A program made the position numbers and the translations under genes. Positions 49,775 through 58,627 of a stretch of 64,000 bases of DNA are shown here, piece after piece. Numbering within the stretch: position 1 is the stretch's first letter; each line of letters opens with the position of its first letter. Under the pieces are notes generated by a model. The model was not told the DNA's origin. It searched no databases and saw only the letters and a program-made list of their open reading frames with translations. This DNA comes from Clostridium carboxidivorans P7 (lineage in GTDB: Bacteria; Bacillota; Clostridia; Clostridiales; Clostridiaceae), in NCBI RefSeq assembly GCF_001038625.1, contig NZ_CP011803.1:1922001-1986000 (forward strand), given 5' to 3'.

Positions 49775-51196
49775 TTAATTTTCACTTAATGCCACTTCAA
49801 TTCCTTCCACAGCATTAATTGTTTTTCTATCAAACAATGGAGTTATTAAGAATGTTATAAGACAAACTATCCATTCTGCATATATGACATGAGGTAATAT
49901 CCTTACTGCTGGTACTAACTGCCATACTACTAACACTATAATTCCTGCTACTGCTGTATTAAATGCTGAATTTTTTCTACAAATAGATGGTACAAATGTT
50001 GTAAATATAAATACTATACTAAAAGCAGTAGTTAAACTTAAAGCCATCATTAATAAACTCAATATTCCCTTTGCTTGAATAGCTATAAAGAATGTTACTA
50101 CTCCTAAAATTACTACAAAGAATTTAGTAATTTTCATAAGTTCCTTTTCCCCTATATTTTCATTGACAAATCTCTTATATATATCTTGTGAAAATAAAGT
50201 TGCTGAACCCAAAAGCATATTGCAAGCTGTTGATATATCAGCTGCCCATAAAGCTGCTAAAGTTATACCTGCAAGTAATGGATTTAAAGATGTAATAACC
50301 ATTGGAAGTGCCATAGTAGCACTTACACCTGGATATGACACTCTAGCAACCATTCCAAGCATTGCTGCAAAGAAACCAATAGGAATCATTAAAAGCCCTC
50401 CTATTATGTATCCTTTTCTTGCAGCATCTGCATCCTTTGCACAAAAGGAAACTTGTACAACACCTTGAAGTGAAAAACATTCTGTTATCATTACTATAAA
50501 CCATACTATTATTGTAGGCAACCCTAATCCATTCACTGGATGAAAATAAGTAGCTGCATTTGGAACTTTTAAAGCCATATTATGAATTCCACCACTAAAA
50601 GCTACTGCTAACACTGTAACTACAATGACTCCCATATATTTTAAAGGTACATTAAATAAATTACAAAGTCCTGTAGACCACATACCCCCAATAAAAGTTA
50701 TTCCTATGAATACAACTGCAGTAGTAATCATTCCTGTTTTCAATGTAAATACAGCTGGAAGTAATGAAGATAAAATTGCTCCTCCTGCTATATATTGAAG
50801 TGAAGTAATCATAAGTTGAATTACTATTTGTCCTATTACACAAACTATTCTTCCTTTAGTATCATAAAATCTTTCAAACATTTCTGGTACTGTGGAAACA
50901 TTTAACTGTCTATATTTCTTTGCTCCTATTAACCCCATAAGAATAGAACCTACACCCCATGCAACAGTATACCATCCTGCTGAAAGTCCTACCTTATAAG
51001 CTTGTTCAGCTACACCTATAGTAGATGAGCCTCCTATAGCAAGCCCCACCATTGTAACAGTTATAAGGGTAGTATTTAATCCCCTGCCTGCCAATATATA
51101 ACCTTCTGCCCCAGATGATGCTTTTTTTCTAGCATAAAAACTAATACAAAATAATATAGCAACGTAAATAGCTACAACTATAAAAGATATATTCAT
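49775..51196 (-). CDS. sodium/solute symporter family transporter
   Basis: 473 aa with about 13 membrane segments, of the SSS/PutP type: GYILAGRGLNT, GLAIGGSSTIG and the long hydrophobic core with few charges. First gene after the T-box; larA follows after 62 nt. The T-box suggests uptake of an amino acid or a related hydroxyacid. The exact substrate is unknown. Confidence 0.85.
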   Translation of the reverse strand: MNISFIVVAIYVAILFCISFYARKKASSGAEGYILAGRGLNTTLITVTMVGLAIGGSSTIGVAEQAYKVGLSAGWYTVAWGVGSILMGLIGAKKYRQLNVSTVPEMFERFYDTKGRIVCVIGQIVIQLMITSLQYIAGGAILSSLLPAVFTLKTGMITTAVVFIGITFIGGMWSTGLCNLFNVPLKYMGVIVVTVLAVAFSGGIHNMALKVPNAATYFHPVNGLGLPTIIVWFIVMITECFSLQGVVQVSFCAKDADAARKGYIIGGLLMIPIGFFAAMLGMVARVSYPGVSATMALPMVITSLNPLLAGITLAALWAADISTACNMLLGSATLFSQDIYKRFVNENIGEKELMKITKFFVVILGVVTFFIAIQAKGILSLLMMALSLTTAFSIVFIFTTFVPSICRKNSAFNTAVAGIIVLVVWQLVPAVRILPHVIYAEWIVCLITFLITPLFDRKTINAVEGIEVALSEN

Positions 51197-51321
51197 AAAT
51201 AGCCCTCCTCATTTTATAATTTCAATAATTTCATATGTATTTATATAAATTTTCGCGAAATCTTTATATTCTTAAAAGTAAAATTATTTTTCAACACTGT
51301 ATAGTGGTAAATTGAAAATAT

Positions 51322-51376
51322 TAAAAAAATCATCTCTAACAAAGTTAGAGACGAAAATATCGCGGTACCACTCTAT
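51322..51376 (-). promoter_or_regulatory. second T-box antiterminator/terminator unit (no Stem I of its own)
   Basis: AGAGTGGTACCGCG (51361-51374) can form an antiterminator (AGAG/CUCU and GCGA/UCGU around the UGGUACC bulge) that competes with the terminator CTCTAAC-TTT-GTTAGAG (51334-51350) followed by ATTTTTTT. Only about 30 nt separate it from the T-run of the first unit, too short for another Stem I. Confidence 0.75.
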
Positions 51377-51400
51377 TTAATTATTTATGAATTTTGGGTA

Positions 51401-51620
51401 TAAAAAAAGTACCTTGAAAAGGGACGAGTTCTTTCTCGCGGTACCACCCTGATTGATTACATAAATAATCCACTTTTACCTGTAACGTAGGTCTTACGCC
51501 ATGGTCTACTTAATTTCAACCTGAAACTTAGGAATGAACTTCACCATGCTTCATCGCTAATTTGCACCAACCATTAGCTCTCTTTTTGAATCTGCACAAT
51601 TACTCTTTCCGTCATCGCTT
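51401..51620 (-). promoter_or_regulatory. T-box riboswitch of the symporter-larA operon
   Basis: Stem I shows GGAAAGAGTA, the distal GAGAGC...GGTTGGTG and the closing TTCC. The T-box AGGGTGGTACCGCG is at 51437-51450, with the antiterminator partner AACTCGTCCC and a T-run at 51402-51408. In the specifier loop TGAAGTTCATTCC, the triplet in the standard position (followed by A and the stem TTCC) is TTC, Phe (51536-51538); GTT (Val) is the alternative. The bulge TGGT fits tRNAs with discriminator A, as tRNA-Phe and tRNA-Val have. Confidence 0.85.
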
Positions 51621-51647
51621 TTAAATTTACTACATTTATTGTTTCAA

Positions 51648-51676
51648 ATTATAAATCATAAATTTTACTCGTGCAA
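51648..51676 (-). promoter_or_regulatory. promoter of the T-box operon
   Basis: Minus-strand TTGCAC (51671-51676), 17-nt spacer, TATAAT (51648-51653), placing the start about 20 nt before Stem I. Confidence 0.7.
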
Positions 51677-51794
51677 GTCTATAGCAAGCTAAATATCCTT
51701 ATGTAATCGTTAATTTATTCATTTTTCATTAATTTTCTTTGAATTTATCCAATTTATAATTATTTAAAATATCAATTACATTATTATAATATTT

Positions 51795-54700
51795 CTAACC
51801 ACTACCAAAAAGTTGTATTAATTCTTCCTTTGATAACTTATTTATTACATTACTATTTTTAAGTTCTCCTGTGATAATATTATGAATTAATTCTTTTTTA
51901 TGCTCTTGTAATAAAATGATTTTTTCTTCTATAGTTCCTCTTGCAACTAATTTAATCACCTCTACCACATTTTTTTGTCCTATTCTATGTGCTCTATCTG
52001 TAGCTTGATCTTCTACTGCTGGGTTCCACCATGGATCAAAATGAATAACTAAATTTGCTGAAGTTAAATTAAGTCCAGTACCTCCAGCCTTTAATGAAAT
52101 TAAAAATACCTTTACTTTTGTGCAGCTGTTAAATTCATTTACTAATTTAATTCTTTCCTTAGATTTAGTCGAACCGTCTAAATAAAAATATTCAATATCA
52201 TCTTCTTTTAAGGCTTCTCCTATTTTTTTGAGTACAGAAGTAAATTGAGAAAATAAAAGTACTTTTCCATCAGAGGTTATATGTTCTTTCACTAATGATA
52301 ATGCCACTTTAAGCTTACCATTTCCTCCTTTATATTCATCAAATATAATAGATGGATCTAAGCAAATTTGTCTTAACTTCGTTAGATAAGAAAAAACCTC
52401 TATTTTTCCCTGATAATTATTTTTTACTTTTTCCCTAACACCCTTTATATAAGAATTATATATTGATTTTTGAGCTGATGTCATTTCAACTAATATCTTT
52501 TTTTCTATTTTATCTGGTAAATCTTCTACAACTTCCTTTTTAGTTCTTCTTAGAATAAAAGGTTTGATTAATAGCTTAATACTATCCAAATCACAATCAT
52601 TATCCAAAATAAACTTTTTTTCAAAAACTTCTTTGGAATACAAATATCCAGGCATTACAAAATCAAATATAGACCAAAGCTCTACTAAATTATTTTCAAT
52701 TGGAGTTCCAGTAAGTGCAAACTTTACTCTTGCTTTAATGTGTTTAACAGTTCTTGTGATTTGTGCTAAAGGGTTCTTTATATTTTGTGCTTCATCAATG
52801 ATACAATAATCAAATTCAATATTTTCATATTTATCAATGTTATTTTTTAAAGTTCCATAAGTGGTTAAAATCACTTCATGTTCATCTATTATTTTTTCAT
52901 AGTTCACACTGCTTCCATACGCAATTCCTATGTTTAAATCAGGTGCAAATCTTTCTATTTCATCTCTCCAATTATAAATTAATGATGTTGGAGTGATTAT
53001 TAAAGTTTTCTTATTTTCTTCTGACATAATAAATGCTATTGTTTGTACTGTTTTACCAAGCCCCATTTCATCTGCTAAAATACCACCTAATTCTAATTCA
53101 CTTAAATTTTTAAACCACTTTAATCCGTTAAATTGATACTTTCTAAGTTCTGTTTTTAAATTACTAGGTACTCTTACTTTGTCGTGATTTATGTCTTCAA
53201 GCCTAGATTCTATATTTTTTAATATTTCTTCCCCCCTAGTAAACTTAAAATTTCTATTCTTTAAGCCTTCTTTTAAATATAAAGCTTTATTTTTATCTAT
53301 AATTATTGTATCCTCTATATTCTCATTAGCGCTTAATACTTGTATTAAATTAAATAAACTTATTATACCTTCATCTTCAAAATCTATAAATTCATTATCC
53401 TTAGTTTTATAAAATTTATTATTAGATTTATAGCTTTGAAAAATGTTATCAAATTCATTTGGGTTAATATCCCCAATATTATAATTAAGCTTAAAATATC
53501 CATCTTCTTCATACAAATTTAATTTTACATATGATGCATCGTAAACCTTATTTTTTAATCCTTCTCCTATAATAACATTACCTAATGAGTGTATGTTATC
53601 TTTACCATTTCTCAAAATATAGAAAAGATCTTCATCATTGCCAATAAACATAAATCGATTTTCTCTTTTTATAAATTTATAATATTCAAGCTTCATAATA
53701 ACTTTTTCTTCTTTATTAAAATTTCTTATAAGCTTTTCTTTACTATCAGCATTTTCTAATATATTAAATTTGTCCTTATTATAGGTTATAAAAGCATCAC
53801 AATAGACATTGGAATTTTCCTCATAAATAAAAAAGTCCAATTTAAATGAGCTAGACCCAAACCTCTTTACACTTTCTGAAACAGTAACATCTTTTGATAT
53901 ACTGCTAAGTAATGCAATAATTTTTTTATAATTTTCTATAGTCTTTCCATATAAAATTTCATTCTTCATTTCAAACTTGTTATACAAAGGAACATATTTG
54001 TTAATTTGACTATTTGAAGGCAAATAAATCTTATCATTAAAAAGATAAACATCTCTATTTTCATTTAAAGCAACAGGCAGCTTTTTATGGGTTGTTATCA
54101 CAAAACACTCATTTTTTTCCTTAAGTGTGAAGCTAAGAGGTAAATTTTCATTTGTAACCAATGCCTTATATTCTATAGCATTATATTTAAATACAATCTT
54201 ACTTCCACAAATACACTGCAGAAATTCTCTTAAATCATTAGGATTAATTACTAAATTTCTTACTGATGCCAATATTCCTTTATTTATGTGAATATATTCT
54301 CTAATAAAACATACAATTTTCATACTTTCAGAAGAAATACAATATTTAATGGGATTATAAATAAATTGACTGCTAAAAGGAATACTTGTTTTATTATCTA
54401 TATGAGAAATAAAGCTCTTTATGTTAGTAATTAAATATTTATGTTCTTTACCTAATCTAAACTCCAATTCATAGCTAGTACTTCCCTTCCATGACTTACA
54501 AGTTATCTTTACATCTATATCTAATATAATTTTTTTACTATTTTCATATAAATCTTTTTCCAAAGCTTTTTTCTTATAAAAAAAGTTTAAAAATTTATAT
54601 GCACTAGCTGTTAAATGTTCACACATAAATAACTTCTTACTTTGGGAAATTTCTTTAAAATCACTGCAGCTGCAGCTTACATCTTCTAATTTTTTATTCA

Positions 54701-54899
54701 ATAAGTTTATTTTTATATATGTTTTAAATTTTCTTTCATTAGCACCTTGACTTACATCCCCATATATGTGATATGTATTATTTATATTTTTTCCCTTTAT
54801 ATTTGAAACCAATCCTTCTTTAAATATCTTTTCTCCGCTTTTTCGCATAAAATTAGATGATGGTTTGAAAATTATTTTTTCCAATTCCTTTAAATTCAT
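51795..54899 (-). CDS. SNF2-family helicase with SWIM zinc finger
   Basis: 1034 aa. SWIM motif near residues 75-100 (CSCSDF...MCEHL), a ~470-aa bacterial SNF2-associated region, then the ATPase: Walker A ADEMGLGKTVQ near 612, DEAQNIKN, GTPIENN, and helicase motif VI QATDRAHRIGQK. It is an ATP-driven translocase on double-stranded DNA or DNA-protein complexes; role unknown. Full length for the family. The histidine kinase upstream ends 24 nt before it, so the two may share a transcript. Confidence 0.9.
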   Translation of the reverse strand: MNLKELEKIIFKPSSNFMRKSGEKIFKEGLVSNIKGKNINNTYHIYGDVSQGANERKFKTYIKINLLNKKLEDVSCSCSDFKEISQSKKLFMCEHLTASAYKFLNFFYKKKALEKDLYENSKKIILDIDVKITCKSWKGSTSYELEFRLGKEHKYLITNIKSFISHIDNKTSIPFSSQFIYNPIKYCISSESMKIVCFIREYIHINKGILASVRNLVINPNDLREFLQCICGSKIVFKYNAIEYKALVTNENLPLSFTLKEKNECFVITTHKKLPVALNENRDVYLFNDKIYLPSNSQINKYVPLYNKFEMKNEILYGKTIENYKKIIALLSSISKDVTVSESVKRFGSSSFKLDFFIYEENSNVYCDAFITYNKDKFNILENADSKEKLIRNFNKEEKVIMKLEYYKFIKRENRFMFIGNDEDLFYILRNGKDNIHSLGNVIIGEGLKNKVYDASYVKLNLYEEDGYFKLNYNIGDINPNEFDNIFQSYKSNNKFYKTKDNEFIDFEDEGIISLFNLIQVLSANENIEDTIIIDKNKALYLKEGLKNRNFKFTRGEEILKNIESRLEDINHDKVRVPSNLKTELRKYQFNGLKWFKNLSELELGGILADEMGLGKTVQTIAFIMSEENKKTLIITPTSLIYNWRDEIERFAPDLNIGIAYGSSVNYEKIIDEHEVILTTYGTLKNNIDKYENIEFDYCIIDEAQNIKNPLAQITRTVKHIKARVKFALTGTPIENNLVELWSIFDFVMPGYLYSKEVFEKKFILDNDCDLDSIKLLIKPFILRRTKKEVVEDLPDKIEKKILVEMTSAQKSIYNSYIKGVREKVKNNYQGKIEVFSYLTKLRQICLDPSIIFDEYKGGNGKLKVALSLVKEHITSDGKVLLFSQFTSVLKKIGEALKEDDIEYFYLDGSTKSKERIKLVNEFNSCTKVKVFLISLKAGGTGLNLTSANLVIHFDPWWNPAVEDQATDRAHRIGQKNVVEVIKLVARGTIEEKIILLQEHKKELIHNIITGELKNSNVINKLSKEELIQLFGSG

Positions 54900-54923
54900 T
54901 TTCTCACCACTTTCCTATATTAC

Positions 54924-55823
54924 TTAAACCTTCTGAAATCTACAACAAATACTTAATACATTCTCTTTAATATCTGCTGATATACTACCATTCATCTTAT
55001 GAACCAATCCCTTTACAATAGCAAGTCCAAGACCAGTTCCTTTTCCACTTCGTGTTTTATCTGCCATATAAAATCTATTAAAAATATTTTTCACATCATC
55101 TAAAGTCAAATCTTCAACAGTATTTTTTACCTGTAATATTGCAGTATTCTTTTCTAATTTTAAACATACTTCTACATTATCTTTTGCATATTTAACACTA
55201 TTACTTAATAAGTTTTCAATTACACGCTGCAAAGATTTTTCTTCAGCTATAATATATATATTATTTTTAGGTATTTCTATTCTTGGATTTATATCTCTAT
55301 TTATAAAATCAGTATATTTCCCTAATATGCATTCTTGTAATATTTTATTAATATTCAATTTTTCTAAATTCAATTCATAATCTAATGACTCTATTAAAGA
55401 TAATTCATAAAAATCATTAAGCAAAACTTCTAGTGCCTTTGCCCTCTTTTCAGCTATATCTAAGTATTCCTTCTTTTCATCTTCACTTGTATTATCTAAT
55501 TTTAAAAATTGAATATATCCTATTATTGATGTTAAAGGCGTTCTAAGGTCATGAGACATATTTGCAATGGTTTGTCTTAAGTCATTTTCAAGCTTAACCT
55601 TATTTGCCTCACTTTGTTTTTTTATTTGTATAATTTCATTTATTTTCTCAGCCAACTTTTCAATTTTTTTGTTTAATAATCCTATAGTTATCTTTTTATC
55701 CACTTTGTTTGCATTAATATATACAATCTGATTTGTTATGCTTTTTATTTGTCCTTCTACATAAAACAAACGAAAAGCTAAAAATACACATATAATTAAT
55801 AAAAATATAATTATGTATACCAC
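54924..55823 (-). CDS. sensor histidine kinase without extracellular domain
   Basis: 299 aa. One N-terminal membrane helix (2-20), a coiled segment, HisKA with His91 (NMSHDLRTPLTSI) and HATPase ([22 protein letters not shown]). It appears to begin at GTG (55823); the RBS is modest. No response regulator gene is adjacent, so it is an orphan. It belongs to the class that senses at the membrane, as seen in small antibiotic or cell-envelope stress systems. Confidence 0.85.
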   Translation of the reverse strand: MVYIIIFLLIICVFLAFRLFYVEGQIKSITNQIVYINANKVDKKITIGLLNKKIEKLAEKINEIIQIKKQSEANKVKLENDLRQTIANMSHDLRTPLTSIIGYIQFLKLDNTSEDEKKEYLDIAEKRAKALEVLLNDFYELSLIESLDYELNLEKLNINKILQECILGKYTDFINRDINPRIEIPKNNIYIIAEEKSLQRVIENLLSNSVKYAKDNVEVCLKLEKNTAILQVKNTVEDLTLDDVKNIFNRFYMADKTRSGKGTGLGLAIVKGLVHKMNGSISADIKENVLSICCRFQKV

Positions 55824-55853
55824 CTTGTCCCTGCCTTTCTAAAATAGAAATAC

Positions 55854-55893
55854 AAAAACAGCACTAATATTCACAGGTATTAATACTGTTTTT
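55854..55893. other. hairpin in the kinase-MocR divergent region
   Basis: AAAAACAGCACTAATA and TATTAATACTGTTTTT form a 16-bp arm pair with two mismatches, 8-9 nt apart. It is flanked by T-rich sequence on both sides and lies in the 5' region of the kinase gene. It could be a terminator or attenuator; no other feature was found in 55824-56114. Confidence 0.4.
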
Positions 55894-56114
55894 ATTAAAA
55901 TTTCGCATTTATATTAATATATAATTCAAACATTTTTCTATTATTCACATATTTATTATATCCTACTTATAAACAGAATTAAACATAATTTATATAATTA
56001 ATGTGAACTATTAATCAAGTGGATGGTATTATAAAACATTAAATTGGAGGTTTTTTAGTAGAATAAAATTGATATAATAAAACTATAAACAAACTTAGCT
56101 AAGCGAGTGATTAT

Positions 56115-57593
56115 ATGAAAATTAACATTGAAAGAAATAGTAAAACTGCTTTATACCTTCAAATTAAAAATCAAATAAAAGATATGATTTATTTAAAAAG
56201 ACTTCCTTTAGATTACACATTACCATCTGAAAGAGAGCTTGCAAAAATATTACATGTTAATAGAAGTACAGTTGTTAAAGCTTATGAAGAACTTAAAGCT
56301 GAAGGTCTTATTGATTCACAGATTGGTAAAGGAACCTATATTGTTTTCTGCGATGAAAATACACTAAAAAATAGATCCACAAGCTTTAGAAAACATTTAT
56401 TTTGGGATGAAATATACAGTAAAAATTCAAAAAACAATCATAATGATGTTATTAGTAGAATAATGGATATTGGGAATAATGAAATAGTTTCCTTTGCTGG
56501 TGGTATTCCATCACCTGAACTGTTTCCCAAAAATGAATTTCAAAAAGTTCAAATTAAATTATTAAAAGATGAAGTAGAAAACATGTTTTTACACAGTCCA
56601 GTAACTGGGTATAATGAACTAAAAAAAGAAATTAAAAATTTAATGCTAAATAGAGAAGTTAGAATATCTACTAACAACATAATGATTACTTCAGGCTCTC
56701 AACAAGGACTGGATTTAATTGTAAGAGCTTTTGTAAATCCTAATGATATAATTTTAGTAGAAGAACCTACATTCTTCGGTGCTATTCAATTATTTGAAGC
56801 TCTAGGTGCTGAAATTGTAGCAGTACCTGTTGATGAATATGGAATTCAAGTTGATGCACTAGAATACTTAATAAATAAATTAAAGCCAAAATTTATTTAC
56901 AGCATTCCAAATTTTCAAAATCCAACTGGAATTACAATGAGTTTAGAAAGAAGATATGAACTTATCAGCATTATTGAAAAGTATGGTATTCCTTTAATTG
57001 AGGACGACCCTTATGGTGAACTAAGATATGAAGGAAAAGATTTACCTTCTTTAAAAGCTTTAGATAAAAATGATTATGTTATTTATTTAAGCACATTTTC
57101 AAAAGTCATTTCTCTAGGTCTTAGGGTTGGTTGGATCGTTGCACCAGAGAGAGTAATAAATAAATTAAGTTCATTTAAACAATTAACTGATTTGCATGTA
57201 AATACCTTAAGCCAGCACATGATATGTGAATTTCTAAAGCAAAGCTACTATGAAAATCATATTAAAAGAATAAAAAAAGAATATACCTTCAAAAGAGATC
57301 TAATGATTAAAGAATTAGAAAAAAACTTTACAGAAGTGGAGTTTTACAAACCACAAGGAGGATTCTATTTGTGGTGTAAGTTTCCAAACAGTATTGATTT
57401 AAATTTACTATTAAAAAAATCAATAAAGAATAAAGTAAATTATATTCCCGGAAATTCTTTTTATGCTAAAAATAAAGAAAAAAGCAACTTTATTAGACTA
57501 AATTTTACTTATCCCAAGAGAAAAGAAATAGTTACAGGTATAAAACGATTAAGAAATAGTTTAGATGAAATAATTAAAAAGGAGATGTACTAG
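56115..57593 (+). CDS. MocR-family PLP-dependent transcriptional regulator
   Basis: 492 aa. GntR winged helix (1-75; LPSERELAKILHVNRSTVVK) fused to an aminotransferase-like domain (about 110-490) with SIPNFQNPTG, EDDPYGELRY and the PLP-lysine segment LSTFSKVISLGLRVGW. MocR proteins use PLP/amino-acid binding to control neighbouring genes. The racemase gene starts at the base after its stop, so it likely controls amino-acid racemisation or use. Confidence 0.9.
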   Translation: MKINIERNSKTALYLQIKNQIKDMIYLKRLPLDYTLPSERELAKILHVNRSTVVKAYEELKAEGLIDSQIGKGTYIVFCDENTLKNRSTSFRKHLFWDEIYSKNSKNNHNDVISRIMDIGNNEIVSFAGGIPSPELFPKNEFQKVQIKLLKDEVENMFLHSPVTGYNELKKEIKNLMLNREVRISTNNIMITSGSQQGLDLIVRAFVNPNDIILVEEPTFFGAIQLFEALGAEIVAVPVDEYGIQVDALEYLINKLKPKFIYSIPNFQNPTGITMSLERRYELISIIEKYGIPLIEDDPYGELRYEGKDLPSLKALDKNDYVIYLSTFSKVISLGLRVGWIVAPERVINKLSSFKQLTDLHVNTLSQHMICEFLKQSYYENHIKRIKKEYTFKRDLMIKELEKNFTEVEFYKPQGGFYLWCKFPNSIDLNLLLKKSIKNKVNYIPGNSFYAKNKEKSNFIRLNFTYPKRKEIVTGIKRLRNSLDEIIKKEMY

Positions 57594-58289
57594 TTGAAAA
57601 AAATTGGTTTGATTGGTGGAATGAGCTTTGAATCATCCCTAGATTATTATAAAATTATAAATGAAACTACTCAATTAAAATTAGGAGGACTTCACTCTGC
57701 TGAATGCTTAATGTATTCAGTGGACTTTGAAAGAATAGAAGTGTTGCAGCATGAAAATAAATGGGAAGAGTTAACTGATATTATGGTGAATATTGCTAAA
57801 AAGCTTAAAGATGCAGGTGCAGATTTTATTGTAATATGCACCAATACAATGCATAAAATGGCAAATGCCATAGAAAATAGAGTAGGAATAAAAGTTTTAC
57901 ATATAGCGGAAGCAACCGGTGAAAAAGTAATTGACAATGGATTAAAAAAGGTTGCATTACTTGGAACAATATTTACCATGAAACAAGATTTTTATAAAAA
58001 AGTGTTAAAGGAAAAATTTAATATTGATGTAATCATTCCAAATGAAGCTGATAGTGAAATAGTTCATGAAATTATCTATACAGAATTATGTAAGGGAATA
58101 ATAAATGAATCTTCAAAAGAAAAATATAAAAAAATAATAAAAAATCTAGAATTAAATGGTGCTGAAGGAGTAATATTAGGTTGTACAGAAATACCTCTAC
58201 TTATAAAACAAGAAGATGTTGACATTCCAGTTTTTGATACAACAACAATACATGCTGTTTCTGCAGTTGAATTTGCTTTAAATAAATAA
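57594..58289 (+). CDS. aspartate/glutamate racemase family protein
   Basis: 231 aa. Two conserved cysteines sit in ICTNTMHK (near 83) and LGCTEIPLL (near 196), the paired acid/base residues of PLP-independent Asp/Glu racemases. It starts at TTG (57594) immediately after the MocR stop, with GGAG upstream, so the pair is translationally linked. Substrate may be aspartate, glutamate or another amino acid. Confidence 0.88.
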   Translation: MKKIGLIGGMSFESSLDYYKIINETTQLKLGGLHSAECLMYSVDFERIEVLQHENKWEELTDIMVNIAKKLKDAGADFIVICTNTMHKMANAIENRVGIKVLHIAEATGEKVIDNGLKKVALLGTIFTMKQDFYKKVLKEKFNIDVIIPNEADSEIVHEIIYTELCKGIINESSKEKYKKIIKNLELNGAEGVILGCTEIPLLIKQEDVDIPVFDTTTIHAVSAVEFALNK

Positions 58290-58314
58290 CATCTAAATTG
58301 TTAATACGAATTTA

Positions 58315-58595
58315 AAGCACATTGCGACACAACTTTTCAGAGGACAGAGGACAATTGACAAAGGACAGTGAAGGATGATTTTTCTCCGCTTTGCTGCAAA
58401 AAATCTTTAATTAAATTTTTGATGGCTCGTTTCACTAAAGTGAAACATTGCTGATTTATATAAATTAAAAGCTTATTTTGCGTTAGCAAAATAAGCTTAA
58501 AATAAATTAGTTTTCTGACGTAAGGAGGAAAACTCACCTTCATTGTCCTCTGTCCTCTGTCAATTGTCCTCTAAAAAATGCTTCGCATTTTGCTT
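58315..58595. repeat. non-coding inverted-repeat element (MITE-like)
   Basis: The left part (AGAGGACAGAGGACAATTG...AGTGAAGGATGA) and the right part (TCACCTTCATTGTCCTCTG...CAATTGTCCTCT) are inverted copies; on the complement the right end reads AGAGGACAATTGACAGAGG. Outer flanks (GCACATTGCGACACAACT / GCAAAATGCGAAGCATT) also match imperfectly. Inner palindromes TTTCACTAAAGTGAAA and AAGCTTATTTTGCG...CAAAATAAGCTT are present. No transposase or intact frame is inside. A minimal copy seems to form the galE terminator (36349-36378). Confidence 0.7.
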
Positions 58596-58627
58596 ATATT
58601 ATGAATTATTTTTATGATATTTATCTC

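Noticed and set aside
58337-58543. 68-codon minus-strand frame inside the repeat element
   Set aside because: It follows the inverted-repeat structure, has no ribosome site and no recognisable protein content.
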